A DNA stretch of 64,000 nt from Phycobacter azelaicus (GTDB lineage: Bacteria > Pseudomonadota > Alphaproteobacteria > Rhodobacterales > Rhodobacteraceae): positions 3,194,001 through 3,258,000 of the forward strand of contig NZ_WKFH01000003.1 of NCBI RefSeq assembly GCF_014884385.1, in the 5' to 3' direction. Under the pieces are notes generated by a model. It ran no database searches. It saw nothing but the letters and a program-made list of their open reading frames with translations, and had not been told where the DNA came from. The translations under genes were made by a program, and so were the position numbers. Numbering within the stretch: position 1 is the stretch's first letter; each line of letters starts with the position of its first letter. This document shows positions 9,401 through 16,746 of this stretch, one piece after another.

Positions 9401-9861
9401 GTAGAGCTTTCGCCGGTGTGATCGTCACCCATGGCAACCAGCACGCCGCCATGTTTGGAGGTGCCGGCCATATTTGCGTGACGGAAGGCATCACCCGAAC
9501 GATCCACACCCGGCCCCTTGCCGTACCAAAGACCAAAGACACCGTCGAACTTGCCTTCACCGCGAATCTCGGCTTGCTGCGCACCCCACAGGGCCGTGAC
9601 GGCCAGATCCTCGTTCAATCCGTACTGAAAGGTGACATCGGCCTCTTTCAACTGCTTTTCCGCGCGGCTCATCTGCATGTCCACCGCACCAAGAGGCGAG
9701 CCACGATATCCGGTGACAAGACCCGCTGTGTTGAGCCCTGCGGCCTCGTCGCGGGCCTTTTGCATCAGCATGAGCCGCACCAGCGCCTGGGTGCCGTTCA
9801 GCATAACGGGCGATTTGCTCAGATCGTATTTGTCGTTCAGTGAGATCTTCTGCGTGCTCAT
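6436..9861 (-). CDS. indolepyruvate ferredoxin oxidoreductase, fused alpha/beta
   Basis: Oxidatively decarboxylates arylpyruvates or branched-chain 2-oxo acids to acyl-CoA, passing electrons to ferredoxin or a related carrier. In one 1141-residue chain I see an N-terminal TPP-enzyme region (GLVTGYRGSPLGAVD), a TPP-binding region (GGEGANWIGEAPF, LGDGTYNHSG, ILYNDAVAMTGGQ), an iron-sulfur cluster motif (CEGCGDCGVQSNC, followed by CVNGFCPSF), the gamma-type domain (GVGGTGVVTIGAVLAQAA) and a C-terminal extension of the DUF6537 type. Archaeal enzymes have two chains, whereas proteobacterial forms are fused like this one. Start ATG 9861 follows GGGAGGACCGG. An ATG at 9891 has no comparable site. 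The divergent LysR gene may regulate it. Confidence 0.94.
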   Translation of the reverse strand: MSTQKISLNDKYDLSKSPVMLNGTQALVRLMLMQKARDEAAGLNTAGLVTGYRGSPLGAVDMQMSRAEKQLKEADVTFQYGLNEDLAVTALWGAQQAEIRGEGKFDGVFGLWYGKGPGVDRSGDAFRHANMAGTSKHGGVLVAMGDDHTGESSTVLHQSEWALMDAYIPILSPAGVQEILDYGLYGYALSRYSGLWVGLKTMKDTIEVTSVVDADPDRVQLTLPNYDMPADGLNIRLVDDRFQQEDRIIDQKRFAAEAFSHANKMDKRIWGKPGAKIGFVAAGKNWLDLVHALSLLNIDEAMAERLGITTYKVGQVWPLDMKGFHDWAEGLDLIVVVEEKRKLIEVQIKEAIFDDRRGRRVYGWHKGGGAGSMHGPELFPTRYALDPIMIAEKLGEILIEEGRDTEAIRAGLASLDEARRADNAEEIAARLPYFCSGCPHNSSTKLPEGSRAYAGIGCHFMVQWMDRETMGFTHMGGEGANWIGEAPFSKRKHVFQNLGDGTYNHSGVQAIRAALAEGTNITYKILYNDAVAMTGGQGNEGGLSAYRIAHELKAMGVENLAIVYDEKEDIDFKQFPAGVPTHERAELMTVQKQMEEVEGVSAIIYIQTCAAEKRRRRKRGLFPDPDQRVFINSDVCEGCGDCGVQSNCVSIVPKETELGRKRAIDQSSCNKDFSCVNGFCPSFLTIEGAKIRKEATAELKLPDLPLPELPKIEGTHNVVITGVGGTGVVTIGAVLAQAAQIDGKGAGMMEMAGLAQKGGAVHIHCRIAERPDDISAIRVATGEAHALIGGDLVVSAGAKTIGLMRTGQTGGVVNSHEIITGDFTRDTNFQLPTDRLEVALEARLRERLDMFDASELARVTMGDSIFSNMMVFGGAFQRGLIPVSLESISQAIELNGAAVEKNLRAFEIGRWAVLHADEVAKLIKPANVVELPKSLDEKIAYRRDHLVAYQGKGLAKRYSKMLDGIEDPCLKEAVAKGYHKLLAYKDEYEVARLLLTSREKAEEQFEGDLKISYNLAPPILGGKDANGRPKKRRFGPGMERGLRLLAKFKGLRGTPLDIFGYTDERKMERSLIKQYERDMKEWLPKAAPEIMDPLVALAELPLQIRGFGPVKLQSEQKAAKRREELLAALRQGGAPLKEAAE

Positions 9862-10038
9862 CCGGTCCTCCCAACCAAAGGTGGCTTGCAATCTTTTTGA
9901 TCGATATTAGGTCACAAATGCTGACCTGTATCGGGTCTTTTGTCAATATCCTTTCCGTCAGGTCTCGCCTGCGATCGGAAATTGATCCAAGTGTAAGGTT
10001 TCATGTAGTCTAGAACGGACATTGCGAAAGTAACGGAT

Positions 10039-10944
10039 ATGGATTGGGACAAGCTAAGAATTTTTCACGCCGTTGCGGACGTCGGCAGCCTGACCCACGC
10101 GGGCGACAAGCTGAACCTGTCGCAATCTGCCGTCAGTCGCCAGATCCGTGCGCTAGAAGAAAGCCTGAACGTCACGTTGTTTCACCGACACGCACGGGGG
10201 TTGATCCTGACCGAACAGGGCGAACTTCTGTTCGATGCCACCAAATCCATGTCGAAACGACTGGAGGCCGCCTCAGCGCGGATCCGCGACAGCGAGGAAG
10301 AGGTTTTTGGGGAGCTGCGCGTCACCACCACGTTCGGCTTTGGAACGCTCTGGCTGGCGCCACGCCTGACAAAGTTGTTTGAACAATACCCCAACCTCAA
10401 AATCGACCTGATGCTGGAAGAGAGGGTCTTGGACCTGCCCATGCGAGAGGCCGATGTGGCCATCCGAATGAAAGAGCCAAGCCAGGCGGACCTGGTCCGC
10501 AAGCGGCTGATGACCGTACAAATGCGCCTTTATGCATCCCGCGCATACCTTGATCGGAACGGAACGCCGGAAACAATCGACGACATCAAGGATCACCGGC
10601 TGATCTGCCAGAATCAAAACTCCGCTCAGGTTGGATCGGCTGCCATTCTCGTCCAAAAACTGCTCACGCAAAGCCCGGCCTCGATGCTGACCGTGAACAA
10701 CTATTTTGGCGTTCTGCAGGGCGTGCTGCATGACCTTGGGATTGGTATTCTTCCCGATTACGTGACCGAGGATTTCCCGGATCTGGTTCAGGTCCTCCCC
10801 CATGAAGACACGAGTGGCGTACCCGTTTACCTCGCCTACCCCGAGGAACTTCGCCATTCGCAGCGCGTTTCCGCATTTCGGGACTTCGTCCAGACCGAGA
10901 TCATGGCGCACCGCAAGCATATGAAAGAGTTAGGAAAACTGTAA
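10039..10944 (+). CDS. LysR-family transcriptional regulator
   Basis: A 301-residue LTTR. The N-terminal winged HTH is clear (MDWDKLRIFHAVADVGSLTH, LNLSQSAVSRQIRALEESL, LFHRHARGLILTEQG), followed by a periplasmic-binding-like effector domain (about 95-295). It is divergent from the fused IOR gene with a 177-bp shared region, the usual LTTR arrangement, so the IOR gene is a reasonable target. The effector cannot be read from sequence. Confidence 0.94.
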   Translation: MDWDKLRIFHAVADVGSLTHAGDKLNLSQSAVSRQIRALEESLNVTLFHRHARGLILTEQGELLFDATKSMSKRLEAASARIRDSEEEVFGELRVTTTFGFGTLWLAPRLTKLFEQYPNLKIDLMLEERVLDLPMREADVAIRMKEPSQADLVRKRLMTVQMRLYASRAYLDRNGTPETIDDIKDHRLICQNQNSAQVGSAAILVQKLLTQSPASMLTVNNYFGVLQGVLHDLGIGILPDYVTEDFPDLVQVLPHEDTSGVPVYLAYPEELRHSQRVSAFRDFVQTEIMAHRKHMKELGKL

Positions 10945-11016
10945 CCGCTGAGTCAAAAAAAGACGAGCTATGCAAAACATGCATATCAGAAATGACTCAA
11001 CTTGGGACGAAAAATT

Positions 11017-11045
11017 CTTGAAGCGGTGGAGTGCTATCCCTAAAT
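11017..11045 (+). promoter_or_regulatory. RpoH-like promoter of the small RNA
   Basis: CTTGAA (11017-11022), a 15-bp spacer and CCCTAAAT (11038-11045) resemble the heat-shock sigma consensus (CTTGAA, CCCCATnT). The same bases can also be read as a sigma-70-type TTGAAG-N17-TAAATC. The predicted start is near 11051. Confidence 0.5.
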
Positions 11046-11050
11046 CACCC

Positions 11051-11127
11051 TCATGAAGACGGCGCCTCGGCGCGCTTCATACCTCCCTGTTGGACTACGG
11101 CCGAGCTTAGCGCTCGGCCTTTTTTTT
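11051..11127 (+). ncRNA. putative trans-acting small RNA with CCUCCC motif
   Basis: A compact free-standing transcription unit. Its first hairpin is closed by ATGAAG/CTTCAT (11053-11058 and 11075-11080) with an inner GCGC-CTCG-GCGC. An open 18-nt linker with CCTCCC (11082-11087), complementary to ribosome binding sites, follows. It ends in a perfect terminator, GGCCGAGC/GCTCGGCC plus eight T. This layout resembles the anti-Shine-Dalgarno small RNAs known in Rhodobacterales, such as the RpoH-dependent CcsR RNAs of Rhodobacter, although those carry the CU-rich motif in loops. No open reading frame fits. The ATG at 11053 lies inside the first stem and is not a start. Confidence 0.62.
11099..11127 (+). 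terminator. Rho-independent terminator of the small RNA
   Basis: GGCCGAGC (11099-11106) and GCTCGGCC (11112-11119) form an 8-bp stem with a 5-nt loop, followed directly by eight T residues. Confidence 0.93.
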
Positions 11128-11463
11128 GCGACAAAGCCCCCTGACCGCGACGCAGTCCTCGCGATTGCCAAAAACCTGCCGCCTTTTCAAATGCCCCTGC
11201 AAGACTTGCAGAGACTTTGGCGACAGTTCACGCGCGATTTGCCTGCTTTCCACTCAGCAATAGCCACCCTGCAAACGCTTTGCCCAGAATATGAGCAGGC
11301 CAGAGTCGACAGCGCAACACCACGACGGGTTTCCTCCCGACTCTTCTTTGTTCTCCAATGTCTGCACACGCTCCGCCACAATAGCCATGACGCTTTGCCC
11401 TTCCTTCGGGCGCCAGCATGTCCTAAAAGGCGCGCAATCGCAGCCACTGGGGATATGACACGG
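11128..11463 (+). other. gene-free leader region before purL
   Basis: About 336 bp between the small RNA terminator and the purL start. The purL frame stays open through it, but the codons look non-coding and the family start lies at the far end. I see no convincing second RNA or riboswitch. The purL promoter should lie here. Confidence 0.6.
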
Positions 11464-13629
11464 ATGCAGGAACCAGCCATCACGCAGGAACTGATTGAGA
11501 GCCACGGACTGAAACCCGAGGAATACGATCTGATCCTCGAAATCATTGGCCGCGAGCCGACATTTACAGAGCTTGGCATCTTTTCCGCCATGTGGAATGA
11601 GCATTGCTCTTACAAGTCCTCCAAGAAATGGCTGCGCACCCTGCCGACCAGCGGCCCGCAGGTGATCTGCGGCCCCGGTGAGAACGCGGGCATCGTCGAT
11701 ATCGGTGATGGCGATGCAGTGGTCTTCAAGATGGAAAGCCACAACCACCCCTCCTACATCGAACCCTATCAGGGTGCGGCGACCGGTGTTGGCGGCATCC
11801 TACGCGATGTCTTTACCATGGGTGCACGGCCTATTGCGTCTATGAACTCGCTGTCATTTGGTGAGCCCTCCCACCCCAAGACCCGCCAGCTGGTCAACGG
11901 CGTGGTTGAAGGCATCGGCGGCTATGGCAACTGCTTTGGCGTGCCCTGCGCGGGCGGCGAAGTCCGTTTTCACCCCGCTTATAATGGCAACTGCCTTGTG
12001 AACGCCTTTGCAGCGGGTCTGGTTAAGACAGACAGCATTTTCTATTCTGCCGCCTCGGGCGTTGGCATGCCGGTGGTCTACCTTGGTGCCAAGACGGGGC
12101 GCGATGGCGTTGGCGGGGCCACCATGGCCTCGGCCGAATTTGACGACACCATCGAGGAAAAGCGACCCACCGTCCAGGTCGGCGACCCCTTCACCGAAAA
12201 GCGCCTGATGGAAGCCACGCTGGAGCTGATGCAGACCGGCGCGGTGATCTCGATCCAGGATATGGGCGCGGCGGGCCTCACCTGCTCTGCGGTAGAAATG
12301 GGCGACAAGGGTGAGTTGGGCATCAAACTCAACCTGGAATGCGTCCCGCAGCGCGAAGAAGGCATGACAGCCTATGAGATGATGCTGTCGGAATCCCAAG
12401 AACGGATGCTGATGGTGCTGAAGCCCGAGAAAGAGGCCGAAGCCAAGGCCGTCTTTGAAAAATGGGATCTGGACTTTGCCATCGTCGGCGAAACCATCGC
12501 CGAAGACCGCTTCCTCATCATGCACAATAACGAGGTGAAAGCGGACCTGCCTTTGTCCAAGCTGTCCTCCTCCGCGCCTGAATATGATCGCCCCTGGGTG
12601 CCGACCCCGGCAGCAGAGGCGCTGAGCGATGAAGATGTGCCGACAATCGACCCGATCGATGGGCTGAAGGCGCTGATCTCCTCACCGAACTATGCCGGCA
12701 AACAGTGGGTATACGAACAGTACGACACCACAGTAATGGGTGACACTGCCCGCCGCCCCGGAGCGGGGTCTGGTATCGTGCGTGTGCATGGCACCGGCAA
12801 GCAGCTGGCGTTTACCTCTGACGTGACACCGCGCTATGTGAAGGCGAACCCGATTGAGGGCGGCAAGCAGGCCGTGGCCGAGGCCTATCGGAACCTGTCT
12901 GCCGTGGGGGCGCTGCCGCTTGCGACAACCGACAACCTGAACTTCGGCAACCCCGAAAAGCCCGAAATCATGGGCCAGTTCGTCGGCGCCATCAAAGGCA
13001 TCGGCGAGGCGGTGGCCGCACTGGACATGCCGATCGTGTCCGGAAATGTCTCGCTCTACAATGAAACCGACGGTCAGGGCATCCTGCCCACGCCCACCAT
13101 CGGCGCCGTAGGCCTGATTGCAGAGGGCGAAGAAGCCATCACCGGCGAGGCGCGCGACGGCCACATCGCCCTGCTGATCGGTGAAACCACCGGCCACTTG
13201 GGGCAATCGGCCCTGCTGGCAGAAGTCTTCAACCGCGAGGACGGCGATGCGCCAACGGTGGATCTGGAGGCAGAAAAGCGCAATGGCGAATTCATCCGCG
13301 CCAATCGCGAGCTGATCAAGGCCTGCACCGACTTGGGCGATGGCGGCCTTGCGCTTGCGGCCTTTGAGCTCGCCGAAGAGGCTGGCGTCGGTGTCCAGAT
13401 CGACGCTGGCGATACTCCAACCCTTTTTGGAGAAGACCAAGCACGCTACCTTGTGGCCTGCAACTTTGACCAGGCTGAGGCGTTGATGATGGCGGCAGGA
13501 CAGGCAGGTGTCACAATCACCACCGTCGGCCGATTTACCGGCGACACTGTCAAGATCGGCGGCAGTGAGGCTCCGCTGGAGGAGCTGTCACAGATCTTCC
13601 GCAGCAGTTTTGCCGAGGCAGTGGCCTAA
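11464..13629 (+). CDS. purL: phosphoribosylformylglycinamidine synthase subunit PurL
   Basis: Glutamine-dependent amidination of FGAR in purine synthesis, as the small-PurL form that works with PurQ and PurS. The 721-residue length is usual. Motifs include [56 protein letters not shown] and the second-half [12 protein letters not shown]. The frame is open far upstream, but homologous proteins begin near MQEPAIT. GGGG at 11449-11452 is well placed for ATG 11464 and too close for ATG 11455. purQ and purS are not in this window. Confidence 0.96.
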   Translation: MQEPAITQELIESHGLKPEEYDLILEIIGREPTFTELGIFSAMWNEHCSYKSSKKWLRTLPTSGPQVICGPGENAGIVDIGDGDAVVFKMESHNHPSYIEPYQGAATGVGGILRDVFTMGARPIASMNSLSFGEPSHPKTRQLVNGVVEGIGGYGNCFGVPCAGGEVRFHPAYNGNCLVNAFAAGLVKTDSIFYSAASGVGMPVVYLGAKTGRDGVGGATMASAEFDDTIEEKRPTVQVGDPFTEKRLMEATLELMQTGAVISIQDMGAAGLTCSAVEMGDKGELGIKLNLECVPQREEGMTAYEMMLSESQERMLMVLKPEKEAEAKAVFEKWDLDFAIVGETIAEDRFLIMHNNEVKADLPLSKLSSSAPEYDRPWVPTPAAEALSDEDVPTIDPIDGLKALISSPNYAGKQWVYEQYDTTVMGDTARRPGAGSGIVRVHGTGKQLAFTSDVTPRYVKANPIEGGKQAVAEAYRNLSAVGALPLATTDNLNFGNPEKPEIMGQFVGAIKGIGEAVAALDMPIVSGNVSLYNETDGQGILPTPTIGAVGLIAEGEEAITGEARDGHIALLIGETTGHLGQSALLAEVFNREDGDAPTVDLEAEKRNGEFIRANRELIKACTDLGDGGLALAAFELAEEAGVGVQIDAGDTPTLFGEDQARYLVACNFDQAEALMMAAGQAGVTITTVGRFTGDTVKIGGSEAPLEELSQIFRSSFAEAVA

Positions 13630-13646
13630 GACAGCCCAAACAGGAG

Positions 13647-13782
13647 TGCTCCCGCGCCCGCAGGCGCCCTTGCCATTGGCAAGGGCGCCTTGGCAGCCTT
13701 CGGCCCGGCAGCGCGCAAAAGCGCGCTGCCGGGCCGAACTCGCTGCGTCGGATTTTCAATCTGAACGCGCGGGGCGGGAGCA
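13647..13782. repeat. nested array of perfect hairpins between purL and bolA
   Basis: Two very strong palindromes in tandem: GGCGCCCTTGCC-ATT-GGCAAGGGCGCC (13663-13689) and a 16-bp-arm hairpin with loop AAAA (13701-13716 and 13721-13736). They are enclosed by a longer-range pair, TGCTCCCGC (13647-13655) with GCGGGAGCA (13774-13782). The whole would fold as a three-way structure. There is no T-run. It may end or protect the purL transcript or belong to a REP-type family. Confidence 0.75.
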
Positions 13783-13852
13783 TCTCCCGGCTTGAACTGG
13801 CCCTCCGACACCCCTACATTTTCAGCGAACAGAGACACGAGGATCCCACGCA

Positions 13853-14089
13853 ATGCCCATGCAGGCCCATGAAATCGAAGAGCTTCTGCGCGCCTCCTTC
13901 CCGGATGCCCAAATCCAGGTCGGTGGAACCGACGGCGTGCATATGTCCGCAATGGTTATCGACGAGAGCTTCCGCGGTAAGAACCGCGTGCAGCAGCAAC
14001 GCGCAGTATACGCGGCGCTGAAGGGCAAGATGGACGGCTCGAACGGTGAGCTGCATGCTCTGGCCCTGACCACCAAGGCGCCCGAGTAA
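13853..14089 (+). CDS. BolA-family protein
   Basis: A 78-residue BolA/IbaG-like protein: N-terminal helix (HEIEELLRASFPDAQIQV), a central loop with a histidine (DGVHMSAMVI), then SFRGKNRVQQQRAVYAALKG and the C-terminal LHALALTTKAP. BolA proteins pair with CGFS monothiol glutaredoxins to carry or sense [2Fe-2S] clusters. Such a glutaredoxin is encoded 690 bp downstream on the same strand. GAGGATCCCACGCA precedes ATG 13853. Confidence 0.93.
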   Translation: MPMQAHEIEELLRASFPDAQIQVGGTDGVHMSAMVIDESFRGKNRVQQQRAVYAALKGKMDGSNGELHALALTTKAPE

Positions 14090-14094
14090 CAAAG

Positions 14095-14325
14095 ATGACC
14101 GTGTTCATGTCCCTTCTCCTGCTCGGCGTGATTGCCCTGATCGCAGTGACTTCGATCATCGGTCAGCGCCGCGCGCCCCTGGAGGAAGACGACACAGATC
14201 CCGACTATCACACCCTGAGATCTGACTACCAGTCCGGCATGGGCGGAGGCTCCGTGCGCACCTGGAAAATCCCCAAAGATCCAGAGGAATACGCAAAGTT
14301 CTTTGTTCCGAGGCGCAAACCATAA
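14095..14325 (+). CDS. small membrane protein of unknown function
   Basis: A 76-residue protein starting five bases after bolA and probably translated with it. Residues 3-22 form one membrane helix (FMSLLLLGVIALIAVTSIIG), followed by RR, an acidic stretch and a Tyr/Trp-containing tail (RTWKIPKDPEEYAKFFVPRR). The positive-inside rule puts the tail in the cytoplasm. I do not recognise a family. Its position between bolA and the glutaredoxin suggests a role linked to iron-sulfur or redox handling, but that is only context. Confidence 0.72.
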   Translation: MTVFMSLLLLGVIALIAVTSIIGQRRAPLEEDDTDPDYHTLRSDYQSGMGGGSVRTWKIPKDPEEYAKFFVPRRKP

Positions 14326-14492
14326 CGCCGTCAACTTAACCGGTACAAAGTGGCAGGACGAATTGGCAGTAGATCAGACTTTTCTCTGGATCACGGAAAG
14401 CAGAACACTGGCGCGAACGCCAAAAGGAAATGCAAGATGGACGCATCACAGATTGAATTTCGTGCACTTGCCCTGCTCACCGGGGGGCCGCG

Positions 14493-14747
14493 ATGACGCC
14501 CCAGCTCTGGATGTTGCTGGGCGGTGTGGCGATGCTCACTTTTGTTGTCTTCGTTCAAAGTGTTTCCAAACGCGGCAAGCGGCGGCCCCTGTCCCATAGG
14601 CAACCCGAACCAGACAGACGTACTCAAGCTCCTGAACTGGGAATGGAGGCAACGGACCTAAATCTTGTGGAACGCGTAACACGAGAAAACAAACGCCTGG
14701 AAGCGGTCAATTCGGCAACCAATCAGCGCTTCCGAAACCGAAACTAA
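14493..14747 (+). CDS. small single-pass membrane protein of unknown function
   Basis: An 84-residue ORF with a membrane helix at about 5-23 (LWMLLGGVAMLTFVVFVQSV), a basic KRGKRR stop-transfer segment and a polar C-terminus with heptad-like spacing (LNLVERVTRENKRLEAV). GGGGGGCCGCG precedes the ATG. It lies in a 450-bp gap between the previous small gene and the glutaredoxin gene. The predicted topology resembles the gene before it, but the sequences are not obviously related. No family recognised. Confidence 0.55.
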   Translation: MTPQLWMLLGGVAMLTFVVFVQSVSKRGKRRPLSHRQPEPDRRTQAPELGMEATDLNLVERVTRENKRLEAVNSATNQRFRNRN

Positions 14748-14775
14748 ATACGCCAGACATTCGAGGAAAACCCAA

Positions 14776-15138
14776 ATGAGTGACGCAAATACCCGTATCG
14801 ACGAAACCGTAAAGAACAACGACGTGGTGCTTTTCATGAAAGGCACCAAGGAAATGCCCCAGTGTGGTTTTTCTTCCCGCGTTGCGGGCGTTTTGAACTA
14901 CATCGGCGTGGATTACACCGATGTGAACGTTCTGGCCGATGAAGAGATCCGCCAAGGCATCAAGGACTATTCCGACTGGCCCACCATCCCCCAGCTCTAC
15001 ATCAAAGGTGAGTTCGTGGGCGGCTGCGACATCATCACCGAAATGACGCTCTCGGGTGAACTCGATGGCATGTTCGAGCAGAACGGCGTGACCTTTGACA
15101 AGGCCGCTGCCGACAAGATCCGCGAAGCCAACGGCTAA
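14776..15138 (+). CDS. grxD: monothiol glutaredoxin (Grx4/GrxD type)
   Basis: A 120-residue CGFS-type glutaredoxin: KGTKEMPQCGFSSRV with the active cysteine at residue 30, then VNVLADEEIRQGIKDYSDWPTIPQLYIKGEFVGGCDII. This class binds a glutathione-coordinated [2Fe-2S] cluster, often as a heterodimer with BolA, and delivers it to target proteins. GAGGAAAACCCAA precedes the ATG. A strong terminator follows, closing the bolA-grxD gene group. Confidence 0.96.
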   Translation: MSDANTRIDETVKNNDVVLFMKGTKEMPQCGFSSRVAGVLNYIGVDYTDVNVLADEEIRQGIKDYSDWPTIPQLYIKGEFVGGCDIITEMTLSGELDGMFEQNGVTFDKAAADKIREANG

Positions 15139-15160
15139 ACCAATTCGGTCACAAAATTTG

Positions 15161-15198
15161 AAACGGGCCTGTCCACAGATCGCTGGACAGGCCCGTTT
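15161..15198. terminator. bidirectional terminator between grxD and zapA
   Basis: Perfect 15-bp stem AAACGGGCCTGTCCA/TGGACAGGCCCGTTT (15161-15175 and 15184-15198) with an 8-nt loop, between convergent genes. The AAA/TTT ends let it work in both directions. Confidence 0.88.
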
Positions 15199-15244
15199 GG
15201 CTATTTAGGGAACGGCGGGCGCACACGTGCGCAGTGTCGCTGCG

Positions 15245-15670
15245 TTACTGCGCCGCCGCTGCGGCCTTTTCCTCGATTTGCTGGGCAAGCGCCTCGGCGC
15301 GTGCCGCGACCTCTGCGAGGCCTTCTTCGACCTGCGGCGGCACAACGGGAACCTCAATTCGCTCCGGCTCTGGCGGCGGAGCGTTGCGCAGCTCTTCCAG
15401 CTCCGCAGTCCGCTTGGCCAGTTCGGCATCGCGTTCGGCCAGCACTGCCTCAACCTCTTTGATCCGATCTTCGACGGCCGCCGTCTTGTCGGCAAGCATT
15501 AAGCCCGCCATCAAAAGCATACGGGCCTCGGGCATGCGCCCGATCTGGTCTGACAGAACCTGTGCCTCATCATCCAGCATCTTTGCGGCTGAGTGCAAAT
15601 AGCTTTCTTCGCCTTCCTGGCAGGACACCTCAAAACCGCGGCCGCCAATATGAATGGTCACTTCGGGCAT
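15245..15670 (-). CDS. zapA: cell division protein ZapA
   Basis: Cytoplasmic FtsZ-ring stabiliser. The N-terminal ZapA domain (PEVTIHIGGRGFEVSC, EESYLHSAAKMLDDEA, RMLLMAGLMLADKTA) covers about 1-65. A long coiled coil (KEVEAVLAERDAELAKRTAE) and a Pro/Glu-rich tail follow, longer than the compact 109-residue E. coli protein. Its ATG overlaps the stop of the upstream coiled-coil gene (TGATG), so the two are coupled. Confidence 0.93.
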   Translation of the reverse strand: MPEVTIHIGGRGFEVSCQEGEESYLHSAAKMLDDEAQVLSDQIGRMPEARMLLMAGLMLADKTAAVEDRIKEVEAVLAERDAELAKRTAELEELRNAPPPEPERIEVPVVPPQVEEGLAEVAARAEALAQQIEEKAAAAAQ

Positions 15671-16467
15671 CAGACTTCCTCTCCTTCTGGCAGATTGGGT
15701 GCACCGGCCAAAAGCGGTTCAAGCCGCGCCAGCACCGCATTGACCTGCGCCTTGTCGCTGGCTTGCGCCGCCCGCAGCCCGTCAATCTCTGCCGCCATGG
15801 CCGCATTGATCAAGCTGGCATCGCCCAGACCTTCGGCATTGGCTTCACGAAGGGCCGCATTCGAGGTCCGCAGTTGTTCGTTGGCAAGGCGCAATTGCTG
15901 AAGTTCCGTATCAAGGCGAACCAGCATTTCTCCTGCCTCTCCAGGCGCAGCCTCCATATTGGCTGACACCTCCCCGGAAGCATCCCCGCCCTCAAGGCGG
16001 CCGATCAGCTCTGCATTTGCGGTCTCCAGCTCCTCAATGCGCACTTCCAGTGTTTCTTTTTCTGTCGCGGCGGTGTTCTGGGCCACTTCAAGCTGAGATT
16101 TGAGCCGGGCAACTTCCTGCTTGAGCGCCTCAGCCTCTGGAGAATTTCCCGCTTCATTGCGCAAGAGTTCCAGATCGGCTTTCATGGCAGCGATGTCTTC
16201 AGAGTTCTCCCCGCCCGCAGCAGCCGGGCCGTCGCCTGCCTGTGCTTCCAGCTCTTTTTGCCGCGCCCGCAGAACCTTGACCCGTTCGGTCAACTGGGCA
16301 TTGGCAATTCGTTCTTCTTCAAGAGCATCTTCGAGTGCGCTGGTATCCGCAGCTTCAACCGCGCGCGCCTCGGCCGACGTCTTTGCTGCCTCAAGCGTGT
16401 CGACACCAGAGCCGATCCGCTCCATCGCCGCCAGGATCCGCCCCTGCAAGTCTTCGATCTGGTTCAT
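15670..16467 (-). CDS. coiled-coil protein coupled to ZapA
   Basis: A 265-residue, highly acidic, almost entirely helical protein with long heptad-rich segments (DALEEERIANAQLTERVKVL, ELETANAELIGRLEGG, ELQQLRLANEQLRTSNAALR) and no recognisable enzymatic domain, signal peptide or membrane segment. Translational coupling to zapA suggests a partner in division, as ZapB is for ZapA in enterobacteria, but ZapB is far shorter and no homology is claimed. It is divergent from tkt, with a 279-bp intergenic region that should hold both promoters. Confidence 0.8.
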   Translation of the reverse strand: MNQIEDLQGRILAAMERIGSGVDTLEAAKTSAEARAVEAADTSALEDALEEERIANAQLTERVKVLRARQKELEAQAGDGPAAAGGENSEDIAAMKADLELLRNEAGNSPEAEALKQEVARLKSQLEVAQNTAATEKETLEVRIEELETANAELIGRLEGGDASGEVSANMEAAPGEAGEMLVRLDTELQQLRLANEQLRTSNAALREANAEGLGDASLINAAMAAEIDGLRAAQASDKAQVNAVLARLEPLLAGAPNLPEGEEV

Positions 16468-16746
16468 GCCTGTCCCTCACCCGTCAACGTCGCTGGCGCC
16501 GCTATGCACGCTTTTTGATCCTTTGCCAGCCTTTGAAATCTCGCTGCCCTGCGTGCGAATCACGACCGGCAGGCGAAACCATGTCCACCTTAGCCAATGC
16601 ATGAGTAAAACACCCCCTGTTTGCTTTCAAGCACTTGCAAGCGATCCTTAGTGTTCAATCAGCAGAAACCCCCGGGAACGCTTGATCTTTGCCGCATCAC
16701 TGGTATTGAGCGCCCAATCTGCCTGCCAACCTAAAGGAACAGTTCA

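Noticed and set aside
8089..9843. 584-codon plus-strand ORF opposite the IOR gene
   Set aside because: A high-GC antisense shadow with no family motifs. The minus strand encodes a complete known enzyme.
11053..11463. Long N-terminal extension of PurL
   Set aside because: The open frame begins inside the stem of the small RNA and runs through its terminator. The family start is near 11464.
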